From contig NZ_MZXV01000085.1 of NCBI RefSeq assembly GCF_003253745.1, forward strand, positions 62,001 through 126,000: a DNA stretch of 64,000 bases. Reading direction: 5' to 3'. A program made the translations under genes and the position numbers. The notes beneath the pieces were generated by a model. It was not told the origin of the DNA, searched no databases, and saw only the letters and a list, made by a program, of their open reading frames with translations. Of this stretch, positions 8,605 to 17,262 are shown piece after piece (within the stretch, counting starts at the first letter, position 1; every line of letters begins with the position of its first letter). Origin of the DNA: Mesorhizobium kowhaii. GTDB taxonomy: Bacteria > Pseudomonadota > Alphaproteobacteria > Rhizobiales > Rhizobiaceae.

Positions 8605-8934
8605 ATGAAACGCCTGTTTTTTATCTGCTCCATATCCTCCTTGCTGTTCCTGTCCTTGAGCCGAGCATTCGCGTTCAATTTCGGATTGATGCGAGTGCCG
8701 GACTGGATGGATTCTTATATTGGTGTGCTCTTTGTCATCAGCTGCATTTTCTGGCTTGGCCTGGCGGCGACGAAACCGAGTGGCGTTCCGTTCAAGCAGC
8801 TTGCAAACGTCAAGATCTCGCCGCTAGCGAAGTTCTTCCGCATCGGCCTGCTCATCGCCTTCACCATCCTGATGGTCATCTTTTTCGCCGGGATGGGGCT
8901 CAGACGATACGCTGAGATGACGGGCGCAGCGTAA
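8605..8934 (+). CDS. Small two-helix membrane protein, unknown
   Basis: This 109-residue protein was not recognised. It starts with a hydrophobic leader (FFICSISSLLFLSLSRAFAF) that could be a signal peptide or membrane helix. Two more hydrophobic helices follow, around residues 35-55 and 80-105. The frame is open upstream to 8410, but that part lacks hydrophobic or conserved features. The ATG at 8605 follows GAAAGAAAG. The start of the gene and its upstream region are noticeably AT-richer than the neighbours, which hints at a different origin. Confidence 0.5.
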   Translation: MKRLFFICSISSLLFLSLSRAFAFNFGLMRVPDWMDSYIGVLFVISCIFWLGLAATKPSGVPFKQLANVKISPLAKFFRIGLLIAFTILMVIFFAGMGLRRYAEMTGAA

Positions 8935-8995
8935 AGCCGCGCGCCGATTTTGTCAGTCAACGTGGGATAGTTGGTGCCCCGCCAACCGATGCCCC

Positions 8996-9928
8996 TCAGG
9001 CCGGTTCGCGCTTCAACGCCTGGGCCATGCAGTGGATGCCGCCGCCGGTCTTCGAGATCTCGCTCATGTCGACCGCCGCGACTTCGAACCCGCGTGCCTT
9101 GAGCTGGCCGATCAGCGTCTGGCTGGAGGTCGGCGCGATCACCCGGTCCTTGCCCAGCGACATGAAGTTGCAGCCGAGCGCCATCGTATCCTGGAACGGC
9201 ACGTCGATGATCTCGTGGCCCTTGCCCTTCAGCCAGTCGACGATGCCGGGTTCGGTGCAGGCGAGGCAGACGGCGGTCAATTTTTCGGCGATCGGCACCA
9301 CCATCAGGTCGATATGGACATAGTACTCGTCGATGAAGGCGATGCGGGTTTCCCAGCCTTCCCTATCGAACCAGGCCTGCACTTGGCGAGCGCCTTCTTC
9401 CTGCGTGCGGGCGCCGCCGCAGCCAATCAGCACCACACCGTCCTCGATGACGTTGAAGTCGCCGCCCTCGAAAGTGCCTGCCGTGACCATGTCGTAGATC
9501 GGGATGCCGAGTTTTTCGTAGGTGCGGATGGCGGCGTAGTTCTCGCCGCGCCGCCACCAGTTGGCCATCGCTGTGATGAAGGCGCCGTAAGGCGTCATGA
9601 CACTGGAATCGCGGGAATAGACCTGCATCGGCAGTTCCGGTGTCGGCTCGTGCCAGTGGATGTTGACGCCGAAATGCTCATAGGCGGCGACAAGGTCCTT
9701 GTGCTGCGCCTGCGCGATCTGGACGTTGCAAGGCGCCTCGCGCAGATGCTTGCGCGACAGCGAGCTGGTCGACAAATGGCGCAGGAAATTGGGCGAGCCA
9801 AGCAGGACGTCGGTCAAGACATCGGTCTCGTTGGCAAAACCCCAGGCGGTTAGCGGCTTGGTGCCGCCGGCCGGGTTGCGGCGCTGCAGCGAAAACGGCT
9901 CGGCGACGATGCGGTCGTGAACGGTCAT
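8996..9928 (-). CDS. Arginine deiminase/DDAH-like amidinohydrolase
   Basis: This 310-residue enzyme belongs to the guanidino-group modifying superfamily (arginine deiminase, dimethylarginine dimethylaminohydrolase, amidinotransferases). It would hydrolyse a guanidino or N-methylated guanidino compound. Family motifs are FEGGDFN in the middle, YVHIDL with the catalytic His region, and GGGIHCM at the end, with the nucleophilic cysteine near residue 300. The ATG at 9928 is preceded by GAGGAGAACC; a TTG 21 bases upstream is less likely. It lies 30 bases downstream of an AbgB-like amidohydrolase on the same strand and opposite a polyamine-type importer, so a shared substrate pathway is likely. The true substrate cannot be read from sequence. 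Confidence 0.8.
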   Translation of the reverse strand: MTVHDRIVAEPFSLQRRNPAGGTKPLTAWGFANETDVLTDVLLGSPNFLRHLSTSSLSRKHLREAPCNVQIAQAQHKDLVAAYEHFGVNIHWHEPTPELPMQVYSRDSSVMTPYGAFITAMANWWRRGENYAAIRTYEKLGIPIYDMVTAGTFEGGDFNVIEDGVVLIGCGGARTQEEGARQVQAWFDREGWETRIAFIDEYYVHIDLMVVPIAEKLTAVCLACTEPGIVDWLKGKGHEIIDVPFQDTMALGCNFMSLGKDRVIAPTSSQTLIGQLKARGFEVAAVDMSEISKTGGGIHCMAQALKREPA

Positions 9929-9958
9929 GGGGTTCTCCTCGTGAGGCAACTTGGTTGA

Positions 9959-11557
9959 TCATGTGGCTTTGGGATTGCCCGGTATGCACCAGTCCGGTCC
10001 GCGCGGGGTGGTGACATATTCCGGCCAACGAAATCCAATCGGCGGTTCGTAGTCGCAGAGCGGCGCGATCCAGTTCGAGCCGCCGATTCCACCGCCGGTG
10101 CGGGCGACGAATTCATTCATCGCCGCATCGCGGGCCGTCTGGTCCTCCAGCAGGCGAAGGGCGGCGAGCGCGATGGTCTTCGACGCGCAGATGACCATCG
10201 GGTCGATGGTGGCAGGAATGCCGCCCAGCGCATTCATTACCCATGACGGATAGGGGTAGCCGGTTTCCGAGCGTAGCGCCGGGCGGGCGACATAGAAGCG
10301 CGCAGTCGGCGTATGCCAGCTCATGTCGGTGTAGTCGTCGGAGGTCGAATTCACCTGCGAGGGCGGCAGATCACGGCGCAGGATCGCTTCCGCCGCCTGC
10401 GGCTCGATCAGGCGCTCCAGTTCTTCGATGAACGGCTCGTCACTCGCCATGCGCCCGGCATTGACCTGTATGTCGCGCGCGATTGCCTTGGCGTCCTCGT
10501 CCCAGCGCGGCGGCCCGACGGTCGACAGCGCTTCATAGGCGATTTCGGCCATGGCGTGATTGGCCAGCCCCGGCCGCGACTTCGACACCCAATGCCGCTC
10601 ATGGCGGCAGCCGCTCATGCCGGCAGCGGCCTCGGCGTTGCGGTCGAGCACGGCGGTGACCTGCTCGGCCATCGCCAGCGTCGGCACGCGGATCATGTAC
10701 TGGATCTCGGCCAGCCCCGCCGGCAGATTGTCGGCGGTCGCCTGGCCGGCCGTGAGGATCGCCTCGCTGATCGACCAGCCGCCCTGGTGCGGCAGCATGG
10801 AATCGCGCAGCGCCTTGGACGCCATGTACATCATCATGAGCGCGTCGTTGGCGCCGGGCGCGCGCACCGCCGAATGCGCCTGCGGAATGGGCGCTGCGCC
10901 GGTGGCCGCCCGCGCCCAGCGCTCCGGTTGGTCGCAGATGAAGCGATAGATCATCGCGTAAGCCGCGCCGCAATGCGTGTCCCAGCGTGCTGTGTTGCAG
11001 AGCGGCAGCATGTAGAATGGATGGAAGGAGATCATGCCGGCAAGGCCGTCATAATAGCCCTTGGCGGCATGGATCGGCTTTGACCCGCGCACCTTTTCCG
11101 CCGGCTCGCCGGTAAAGCGCAGTGTGCCTGATATGCCGTGGCGCTGCATCGCCGCCTTGGTCGCCAGCAGCCCGCCGAGGCTCGAAATGCCCAGCCCGGA
11201 ATGCGGGTCGGTATGACCACCGGCATGTTCGGAGAGGCCTGGGCGCGGACGCTTGACCGTCGCAGCATCCTGGCAATTGCCCGGTACCGCGTCGTATTCG
11301 GCGTACATGCCGATGGTCGGGCCGGGACCGTTGGTCCAATGGGCACAGAAGGCGGTCGGCATGCCGCCGGAACCTTCTTCGACGGAAAAGCCTTCGCGCT
11401 TCAGCCGCTCCACGTACCAGGCGGCGGATTGATATTCGCGCCATGCGGTCTCGCCGAAGTCGAAAATGGTGCGTGTCCACGCCGACAGCAACGGCTGGAT
11501 GTCGTCGAGACAGGCAAGGGCGGTTGCTTGCGCCGAGGTGGCCACCGGTTTCTCCAT
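9959..11557 (-). CDS. AbgB-like M20 family amidohydrolase
   Basis: This cytoplasmic metallo-amidohydrolase of about 532 residues is of the M20D type, resembling the p-aminobenzoyl-glutamate hydrolase B subunit. Seen features are an N-terminal substrate-cap region (FGETAWREYQSAAW), the core segment IGMYAEYDAVPG, the histidine-rich GLSEHAGGHTDPHSGLG, FTGEPAEKVRGSK with a candidate metal-ligand glutamate, and SSFHPFY-like text (ISFHPFYM). It would cleave an amide bond in an N-acyl or peptide-like substrate. The ATG at 11557 has no strong ribosome site, and a TTG at 11590 is possible. It is divergent from a LysR regulator and precedes the deiminase-like gene by 30 bases, so the two probably form an operon. 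Confidence 0.8.
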   Translation of the reverse strand: MEKPVATSAQATALACLDDIQPLLSAWTRTIFDFGETAWREYQSAAWYVERLKREGFSVEEGSGGMPTAFCAHWTNGPGPTIGMYAEYDAVPGNCQDAATVKRPRPGLSEHAGGHTDPHSGLGISSLGGLLATKAAMQRHGISGTLRFTGEPAEKVRGSKPIHAAKGYYDGLAGMISFHPFYMLPLCNTARWDTHCGAAYAMIYRFICDQPERWARAATGAAPIPQAHSAVRAPGANDALMMMYMASKALRDSMLPHQGGWSISEAILTAGQATADNLPAGLAEIQYMIRVPTLAMAEQVTAVLDRNAEAAAGMSGCRHERHWVSKSRPGLANHAMAEIAYEALSTVGPPRWDEDAKAIARDIQVNAGRMASDEPFIEELERLIEPQAAEAILRRDLPPSQVNSTSDDYTDMSWHTPTARFYVARPALRSETGYPYPSWVMNALGGIPATIDPMVICASKTIALAALRLLEDQTARDAAMNEFVARTGGGIGGSNWIAPLCDYEPPIGFRWPEYVTTPRGPDWCIPGNPKAT

Positions 11558-11640
11558 GGACGAGAACAAAGCAGTGAAGCGGTTCGCCAAAAAGTGATAT
11601 GTTTTCCCGGCTCATGCAAATTCGGTTCACCTGAGGCCTC

Positions 11641-12567
11641 TTGCGCATACCATCCACCCAAGCGCTGCGCGCGCTCGACAGCTTCGCTCGCCACGGCAGC
11701 GTCTGGCGCGCCGCCGACGAACTGCACCTGACCCGGAGCGCGGTGAGCCATCAACTGCGCCTGCTTGAACGCGACCTTGGCTTCGATCTGCTCGAACGCA
11801 TCGGCAAGGGCGTGGCACTGACGCCACGGGGCCAGCGCTACGCCAGCGACGTGCGCAAGGCGCTGACCGTGCTGGGCGATGCGGTGACGCGCCATGCCGG
11901 CACCGGTGTCGGCGGCTCGTTCAGCATCAGCTGCACGCCGGGCTTTGCCTCGCTGTTCCTGTGCACCCATATCGGCGAGTTCAGGCAGATGTACCCGGAC
12001 GTCGCGCTGCGCATCCTGACGCCGCGGCGGCTGGATGATGTCAGCAACGCCGACGCCGATGCCTTCATCGCCTTTGGCGTTGGCAATTGGCCGAACCGGG
12101 CCGCCGAACTGTTGTGCGAGATTTCCTTTACACCGCTCTGCAGTCCGACGCTCCTCAACAAGGTCGGCGGATTCTCCAAGCCCGCCGATGTGCTGCGCGC
12201 CAATCTCCTGCATCTCGGCGACACCGAGGACTGGGCCCGCTGGCTGGCGCTGTCCAAGGTCGAGAACCCCGACCCGGAAGGCGGTATCTTCTTTTCCGAC
12301 ATGAATCTTGTCTTCTCGGCCGCGATCGCCGGCCAGGGCATGGCCATGGGCGACGAACTGACCAGCGGCAAGGCACTGGCCGAAGGCAGGCTCGTGCGTC
12401 CCTTCGACATCGCGATCAAATCGCCGCGCTCCTACTTCCTCGTCTCCGAACACGCCAAGGCGACGCATCCGGTGCTTGACGCGTTTGCCGGATGGCTGCG
12501 ATCGAAACTCGCGGAGAGCAATGCCAAGGGCATGGCCGACCACGGACGCCACCGATTGGACAGATGA
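11641..12567 (+). CDS. LysR-family regulator, GcvA-like
   Basis: This 308-residue transcriptional regulator has an N-terminal winged helix (LRALDSFARHGSVWRAADELHLTRSAVSHQLRLLE) of the GcvA subgroup, followed by a LysR substrate-binding domain. The start is a TTG at 11641 just after TGAGG. It is transcribed away from the amidohydrolase/deiminase pair, with about 83 bases between, and toward the ABC importer, whose first gene starts 91 bases downstream. LysR proteins usually control the divergent operon, so this one probably responds to the imported compound. Confidence 0.88.
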   Translation: MRIPSTQALRALDSFARHGSVWRAADELHLTRSAVSHQLRLLERDLGFDLLERIGKGVALTPRGQRYASDVRKALTVLGDAVTRHAGTGVGGSFSISCTPGFASLFLCTHIGEFRQMYPDVALRILTPRRLDDVSNADADAFIAFGVGNWPNRAAELLCEISFTPLCSPTLLNKVGGFSKPADVLRANLLHLGDTEDWARWLALSKVENPDPEGGIFFSDMNLVFSAAIAGQGMAMGDELTSGKALAEGRLVRPFDIAIKSPRSYFLVSEHAKATHPVLDAFAGWLRSKLAESNAKGMADHGRHRLDR

Positions 12568-12658
12568 ATGGAATTTGCCGATCCGGCGAAAACTATTTGG
12601 TTGCGGTGAGGCCGCACGCTGCCCTACGATTTCTCCTGGAATTGAGGAAACAGGCAGG

Positions 12659-13753
12659 ATGCAGCAACCCGGCCGGGCCGCAGAGATCAAGGCAATCGGA
12701 ATCGGCAAGAGCTTCGGCTCGTTCCGTGCGCTGGACAATCTGACGCTCGATATTGGCCGTGGCGAGTTCCTGACCCTGCTTGGGCCGTCTGGTTCGGGCA
12801 AGACCACCTTCCTGATGATCCTGGCCGGCTTCGTGCAGCCGACCGAGGGCCGGCTGTTCAGCGATGGCGTCGACATCACCGAACGACCGGCCGAACAGCG
12901 CGCGGCCGGCATGGTGTTCCAGGGTTACGCGCTGTTCCCGCATATGAGCGTCGAAGCCAACATCGCCTTCCCACTCAAGGTGCGCAAGAAGTCGGCGGCC
13001 GACATCAAGCGCCGTGTCGGCGAGATGATCGAACGCGTAGGCCTCAAGGGCCACGAGAAAAAACTGCCGGCGCAGCTATCAGGCGGTCAGCAGCAGCGCG
13101 TGGCGCTTGCCCGCGCGCTGGTGTTCGAGCCGGGCGTGCTGTTGCTCGACGAGCCGTTTTCCGCGCTCGACAAGGGTCTGCGCGGCCAGATGCAGGCCGA
13201 GATGAAGCGGCTGCACCAGGAGACCGGCACCACCTTCGTCTTCGTCACTCACGACCAGAGCGAGGCGCTGGCGCTGTCGTCGCGCGTCGCCATCTTTAAT
13301 CATGGCAAACTGCTGCAGGTCGGAGCGCCCGACGAGGTCTACGACAGGCCGGACAACCGCTTCGTCGCCGAGTTCCTCGGCGAGATCAACATGCTGCCGC
13401 TGAAGGGGGTGCGCCCGGCCGACAATGGCTCGACCGGCCTCTGCGAAGACCGTGCGGTCAGCATGCGCTGCAAGGCTGAGACGGTGCGCGGCGATGCAAT
13501 CCTGGCGATCCGACCTGAATACATGTCGATATCAGGCGAGGCGGCAGCCGGCGAGAACGGCATCGCCGCGACCGCGACCAACTCCACCTATCTCGGCGCG
13601 GCAACGCGGCTTGACCTGACGACGCGGCAAGGCGCGAAGGTCACGGTCTCGGTGCCGAACGAGATAGCCGCCGCCGCTCTCAGCAAGGGCAACTCCGTCT
13701 GGCTCACCTGGCCAGCGGAAAAGGGATTCCTCCTTCCGCATGGAGGACAATGA
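12659..13753 (+). CDS. Polyamine-type ABC transporter ATP-binding protein
   Basis: This 364-residue ATPase resembles the PotA family that powers import of polyamines, opines or related cations. Walker A is GPSGSGKTT, the Q-loop region is GMVFQGYALFPHM, the signature is LSGGQQQR, Walker B is LLLDEPFSALD and the switch histidine is in VFVTHDQ. The C-terminal 110 residues form a TOBE-like regulatory domain. The frame is open far upstream, but the ATG at 12659 is preceded by GAGGAAA and matches the family's N-terminus. It is the first of four importer genes in the order ATPase, binding protein, permease, permease. Confidence 0.9.
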   Translation: MQQPGRAAEIKAIGIGKSFGSFRALDNLTLDIGRGEFLTLLGPSGSGKTTFLMILAGFVQPTEGRLFSDGVDITERPAEQRAAGMVFQGYALFPHMSVEANIAFPLKVRKKSAADIKRRVGEMIERVGLKGHEKKLPAQLSGGQQQRVALARALVFEPGVLLLDEPFSALDKGLRGQMQAEMKRLHQETGTTFVFVTHDQSEALALSSRVAIFNHGKLLQVGAPDEVYDRPDNRFVAEFLGEINMLPLKGVRPADNGSTGLCEDRAVSMRCKAETVRGDAILAIRPEYMSISGEAAAGENGIAATATNSTYLGAATRLDLTTRQGAKVTVSVPNEIAAAALSKGNSVWLTWPAEKGFLLPHGGQ

Positions 13754-13822
13754 CGAACGGTGCGGCGAGATATCAGCGCCACCGCTTTCCGGTACTATCA
13801 ACGACAAAAAAGGGGAACTGAC

Positions 13823-14938
13823 ATGACAAATGACACCAAAAAACAAGCCATCGAAGGCCTGTCCACCAGGGCAGGTCGCGGCGAGATCTCGCGCCGGCAA
13901 TTCGCGCAGCTGGCGGCAATCGTGCTGGCCGGCACGCCGATGCTGCTGCGCTCGACCGGAGCCTTTGCCGCGGCGAAGGAACTGGTGCTGGTCAACTGGG
14001 GCGGCGACGCCATCACCGCCTATGATGCCGCCTATGGCCAGGCCTTCACCAAGGACACCGGCATCACCGTCAAGATGGACGGCTCCGGACCTACCGAAGG
14101 CGCGATCGCCGCGCAGTTCAAGAGCGGCGCGCCGACCTGGGATCTCGTCGACGTCGACCCGTTCTCGGCCATCACGCTCGGCGCGCAAGGCGCGCTCGAG
14201 CCGATCGACTATTCGGTCGTCGACAAGAAGAAGATGCGCGAAGGCTTTGGCTGGGAGTATGCCGCCTCGACGTATTTCTTCTCCTATGTCATCGCCTATG
14301 ATTCCGAGAAATACGGCAAGGACGCGCCGACCGGCATGGCTGATTTCTTCGACGTGAAGAAATTCCCCGGCAAGCGCTCGCTCTACAAATGGGGCGTGTC
14401 GAGCTGGGAGGCAGCCCTTCTGGCCGATGGCATCGCGCCCGCCTCGCTCTATCCGCTCGATCTGAAGCGCGCGCATGACAAGATCGCCGCCTTCAAGGAG
14501 AACGTCGTTGCCTATTGGGGCGGCGGTGCCGAGAGCCAGAGCGTGCTGCTCAATGGCGAGGCCTCGATGGCGATCGTCTGGTCGACCCGCGCTTCGCTGA
14601 TCGAGCAGGATTCCGGCGGCAAGATCAAGTTCATCTGGGACCAGGGACTGATTTCGCCCGGAGCGCTCGCCGTGCTCAAGGGCAATCCCGGCGGCAAGGA
14701 CGCGGCCATGAAGTTCATCGCCAGTGCCCAGGATCCGCAAAAGCAGCTGGTCATGTTCGACAAGCTCGGCCAGGGCCCCGCAAACCCGGCCGCCGACGCG
14801 CTGATCCCCGCCGACAAGAAGCGCATCAATCCGGTCGATCCCGAGAACATGAAAAAGCAGATCGCGCTCGATATGGACTGGTACGCCAAGAACTACGGGG
14901 CCGCGCTCGACGAATACACCAAGATCATCTCCGCCTGA
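13823..14938 (+). CDS. Periplasmic polyamine-type substrate-binding protein, Tat-type signal
   Basis: This 371-residue extracellular solute-binding protein is of the PotD/spermidine-putrescine class. The N-terminus has a twin-arginine motif, ISRRQFAQLAA, followed by a hydrophobic stretch and an AFA-like cleavage region, so export through the Tat system is likely. The mature part opens with ELVLVNWGGDAITAY, typical of the family. The ATG at 13823 follows AGGGGAAC. It lies between the ATPase gene and two permease genes. The ligand is unknown, but the neighbouring deiminase and amidohydrolase suggest a guanidino or amide compound. Confidence 0.88.
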   Translation: MTNDTKKQAIEGLSTRAGRGEISRRQFAQLAAIVLAGTPMLLRSTGAFAAAKELVLVNWGGDAITAYDAAYGQAFTKDTGITVKMDGSGPTEGAIAAQFKSGAPTWDLVDVDPFSAITLGAQGALEPIDYSVVDKKKMREGFGWEYAASTYFFSYVIAYDSEKYGKDAPTGMADFFDVKKFPGKRSLYKWGVSSWEAALLADGIAPASLYPLDLKRAHDKIAAFKENVVAYWGGGAESQSVLLNGEASMAIVWSTRASLIEQDSGGKIKFIWDQGLISPGALAVLKGNPGGKDAAMKFIASAQDPQKQLVMFDKLGQGPANPAADALIPADKKRINPVDPENMKKQIALDMDWYAKNYGAALDEYTKIISA

Positions 14939-14962
14939 CCGAGGCAGGGATAATCGAACCGA

Positions 14963-15796
14963 ATGAGGGCATATCTCTCCGACAGGATGGGCGCGGCGCT
15001 GTTGATGGCGCCGCTGCTCCTGTTTCTTGTCCTGGCCTATGCCTGGCCGTTCCTCGGCGTCGTCAAATGGAGCTTTACGCTGCCGACGCCCGGGCTCGGC
15101 CAGTATGAGGCGCTGCTCACGGACGATCTGGTGCAGTCGGTGTTCATCCGCACGCTGCGCATCGCGGCGGTCGTCACCGTGGTTTCGGTGGCCGCTGCCT
15201 ATGCCATCACCGTCGTCTGGGTGCGCGGAACCCCGGTGCAACGGGTGATCGCCGAATTCTGCATCCTGGTGCCGTTCTGGATCTCGGTGCTGACCCGTGC
15301 CTTCGGCTGGGTGGCGCTATTGTCCAATCGCGGCCTGATCAACACCTGGTTGCAGGCGATCGGCTTTATTTCCGAACCGCTGGCGCTGGTGCGCAACGAA
15401 TTCGGCGTCATCGTCGGCATGACGCATTTCCTCATTCCTTTTGCCGTCTTTCCGCTGGCGTCTTCCATGCGCAGCCTTGACGACCGCGTGCTGCTGGCCG
15501 CGCGCGGGCTCGGCTCCAGCCGCATGCGCACCTTCTGGTCGGTCTTCGTGCCGATGACGCGCTCAGGGATCATCGGTGCTGCCCTCATCGTCTTCGTGTT
15601 TTCGCTGGGCTTCTTCGTGACGCCGGCGATCCTCGGCGGCGGCCGCAGCGTCATGGTCGCCGAGCTGATCTATCTCAGGATCTTCCAGAGCCCGGACTGG
15701 GGGCTGGGCGCGGCGATCAGCGTCGTGCTGGTGCTGTTCGTCGGCGCGCTGATGGCGCTCTTGTTCCGCTATGTCAGACCGAAGCAATTGATCTGA
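14963..15796 (+). CDS. ABC transporter permease, PotB-like
   Basis: This 277-residue inner-membrane permease has about six transmembrane helices. The cytoplasmic EAA-type loop that docks the ATPase reads AARGLGSSRMRTFWSVFVP. It starts 24 bases after the binding-protein gene, and its stop overlaps the start of the next permease (TGATG), which indicates translational coupling. The pair would form the membrane channel of the polyamine-type importer. Confidence 0.88.
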   Translation: MRAYLSDRMGAALLMAPLLLFLVLAYAWPFLGVVKWSFTLPTPGLGQYEALLTDDLVQSVFIRTLRIAAVVTVVSVAAAYAITVVWVRGTPVQRVIAEFCILVPFWISVLTRAFGWVALLSNRGLINTWLQAIGFISEPLALVRNEFGVIVGMTHFLIPFAVFPLASSMRSLDDRVLLAARGLGSSRMRTFWSVFVPMTRSGIIGAALIVFVFSLGFFVTPAILGGGRSVMVAELIYLRIFQSPDWGLGAAISVVLVLFVGALMALLFRYVRPKQLI

Positions 15797-16602
15797 TGCC
15801 GACCTACCGCCCCGGTCCCGTCTCCCTGATCATCGCAGCCTTCGTGGCGCTGTTCCTGCTGATGCCGTTGCTCGCCGTCATCCCGGTGTCGCTGACGCCG
15901 AGCCGTATGCTGGCGATGCCATCCGGCGAACTGTCGCTGCGCCACTACAGGGCGCTGATCGAGGATCCGCGCTGGATCGACTCGATCCTGCTCAGCATCC
16001 GCATCGGCTTCGTCAGCAGCGCCTTTTCCACCGTGCTGGCGCTGTGCTTCAGCCTCGGCGTGTGGATGTTTCAGCCGCGCTTCACCGCGGCACTCGTCGG
16101 TTTTGTGCTGCTGCCCATGGTCGTGCCGCCGGTGGTCTCGGCCATCACGCTCTACTTTCTGCTCACCTCGATCTCCGGCTTCAGCTCGTTCTTCGGCTAT
16201 GACACCTGGCTGGGTGTCGCCATGGCGCATTCGGTGATGACGGTGCCCTTCGCCACCGTGCTGATGCTGGTCTCGCTCAGCCAGCTCGACCGGCGCATCG
16301 ACCTTGCCGCGCGTGGCCTTGGCGCCTCGGTCTGGGAGCGCGCCACCCGGATCATCATGCCCAACATCAAGTTCGGCATCATCACCGCGGCACTTCTCTC
16401 CTTTGTGCTGTCCTGGGAAGAAATCGGCGTCACGCTGTTCATCACCTCGGTCAACGCCATCACGCTGCCCAGGCTGATGTGGATGGGCCTGCGCGACAAC
16501 ATCGATCCGGCGATCGCCGCCCTCTCGGTGATCCTGATCATCATCACGGTGCTGGTGCTTGCGCTTCGCAGTTTCGTGGTTAGGCTGCGCGGCGCCCGCT
16601 GA
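15796..16602 (+). CDS. ABC transporter permease, PotC-like
   Basis: This 268-residue permease is the second membrane subunit of the importer. It has about six hydrophobic helices, an N-terminal FVALFLLMPLLAVIPVS segment and an EAA loop AARGLGASVWERATRIIMP. Its ATG shares a base with the stop of the upstream permease. A short inverted repeat after the gene (ACCC-TTGA-GGGGT near 16634) may end the operon. No further importer gene follows. Confidence 0.88.
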   Translation: MPTYRPGPVSLIIAAFVALFLLMPLLAVIPVSLTPSRMLAMPSGELSLRHYRALIEDPRWIDSILLSIRIGFVSSAFSTVLALCFSLGVWMFQPRFTAALVGFVLLPMVVPPVVSAITLYFLLTSISGFSSFFGYDTWLGVAMAHSVMTVPFATVLMLVSLSQLDRRIDLAARGLGASVWERATRIIMPNIKFGIITAALLSFVLSWEEIGVTLFITSVNAITLPRLMWMGLRDNIDPAIAALSVILIIITVLVLALRSFVVRLRGAR

Positions 16603-16684
16603 TTGGCAAGCCGGGCAGAATCCGGATACCCTTGAGGGGTAGTCCTGGCACATGATCCGCAAGCCGCTACGGTGAGGGAAAACG

Positions 16685-17092
16685 ATGACCGCGTCCGGCG
16701 ATTTGCAGCAGGCATTGTTCCAGAGACTGAGAAGCGATGCATCGCTGTCGGCACTGCTGGGCGGCGCCGGACTGCTTGAGCAGGCAACCGACAATGCCGC
16801 CTTTCCCCACGTAACCTGCGGCCAGACCAGCGCCTTCGACTGGGACACTGGCGTCCAGAACGACGCCGATCAGCTGGTCACGCTGCATGTCTGGTCGAAG
16901 ACCCACGACGAGGCCGAAACGCGTGCCATCATGGACAGCATTAAGGCGCGCCTCGCCGACGCGGTGCTGATCATCGGCCCGCGTGGACAGACACGCCTCG
17001 TGCAGGAATTCGCCGAGTCCCGCTATGACGAGGACCTGCTGGTGCATCACGGCTTGCTGCGTTTTCGCGCTATAACGCAGGAAAATGACTGA
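16685..17092 (+). CDS. Orphan DUF3168 (phage/GTA tail-type) protein
   Basis: This 135-residue protein resembles DUF3168, a family found in tailed-phage and gene transfer agent structural clusters, where it helps complete the tail or head-tail junction. Seen features are LQQALFQRLRSDASLSALLG at the start, the FPHVTCGQ segment and VTLHVWSKTHDEAETRAIMD in the middle. The ATG follows GTGAGGGA. No other phage, GTA or portal gene is visible nearby; the flanks are an ABC permease and feuN. It is either a relic of a dispersed GTA cluster or a domesticated gene. The frame is intact. Confidence 0.75.
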   Translation: MTASGDLQQALFQRLRSDASLSALLGGAGLLEQATDNAAFPHVTCGQTSAFDWDTGVQNDADQLVTLHVWSKTHDEAETRAIMDSIKARLADAVLIIGPRGQTRLVQEFAESRYDEDLLVHHGLLRFRAITQEND

Positions 17093-17214
17093 TGCGCTTT
17101 CAATATGGTCCAAACGGGGTCTAGACTGATGCTTCCGAGATTTCGCCGGGTGGGCGGTGAAATCCGATCGGTTGTCTCGCGTTTCAGGGGTGTAGCGGAC
17201 ATGGTCTCGGTGGC

Positions 17215-17238
17215 GTTCACTGTTCATTTCACGTTCAG
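17215..17238 (+). promoter_or_regulatory. Direct GTTCA repeats upstream of feuN
   Basis: Three GTTCA units occur at 17215, 17222 and 17233, with an ATTTCAC element between the last two. They lie 25-48 bases upstream of the feuN start. Spaced direct repeats of this kind fit an OmpR-type response regulator site, and FeuP is the obvious candidate. The assignment is inference. Confidence 0.4.
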
Positions 17239-17262
17239 CACCGATGCGTTACAACGCCGACC

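Noticed and set aside
13532..15241. 569-codon minus-strand frame opposite the importer genes
   Set aside because: It lies antisense to the ATPase, binding protein and permease genes, which have clear motifs. The composition is arginine/histidine-rich shadow text.
16685..17092. Prophage at this position
   Set aside because: Apart from the single DUF3168 gene there are no terminase, portal, capsid or integrase genes, so no prophage is claimed.
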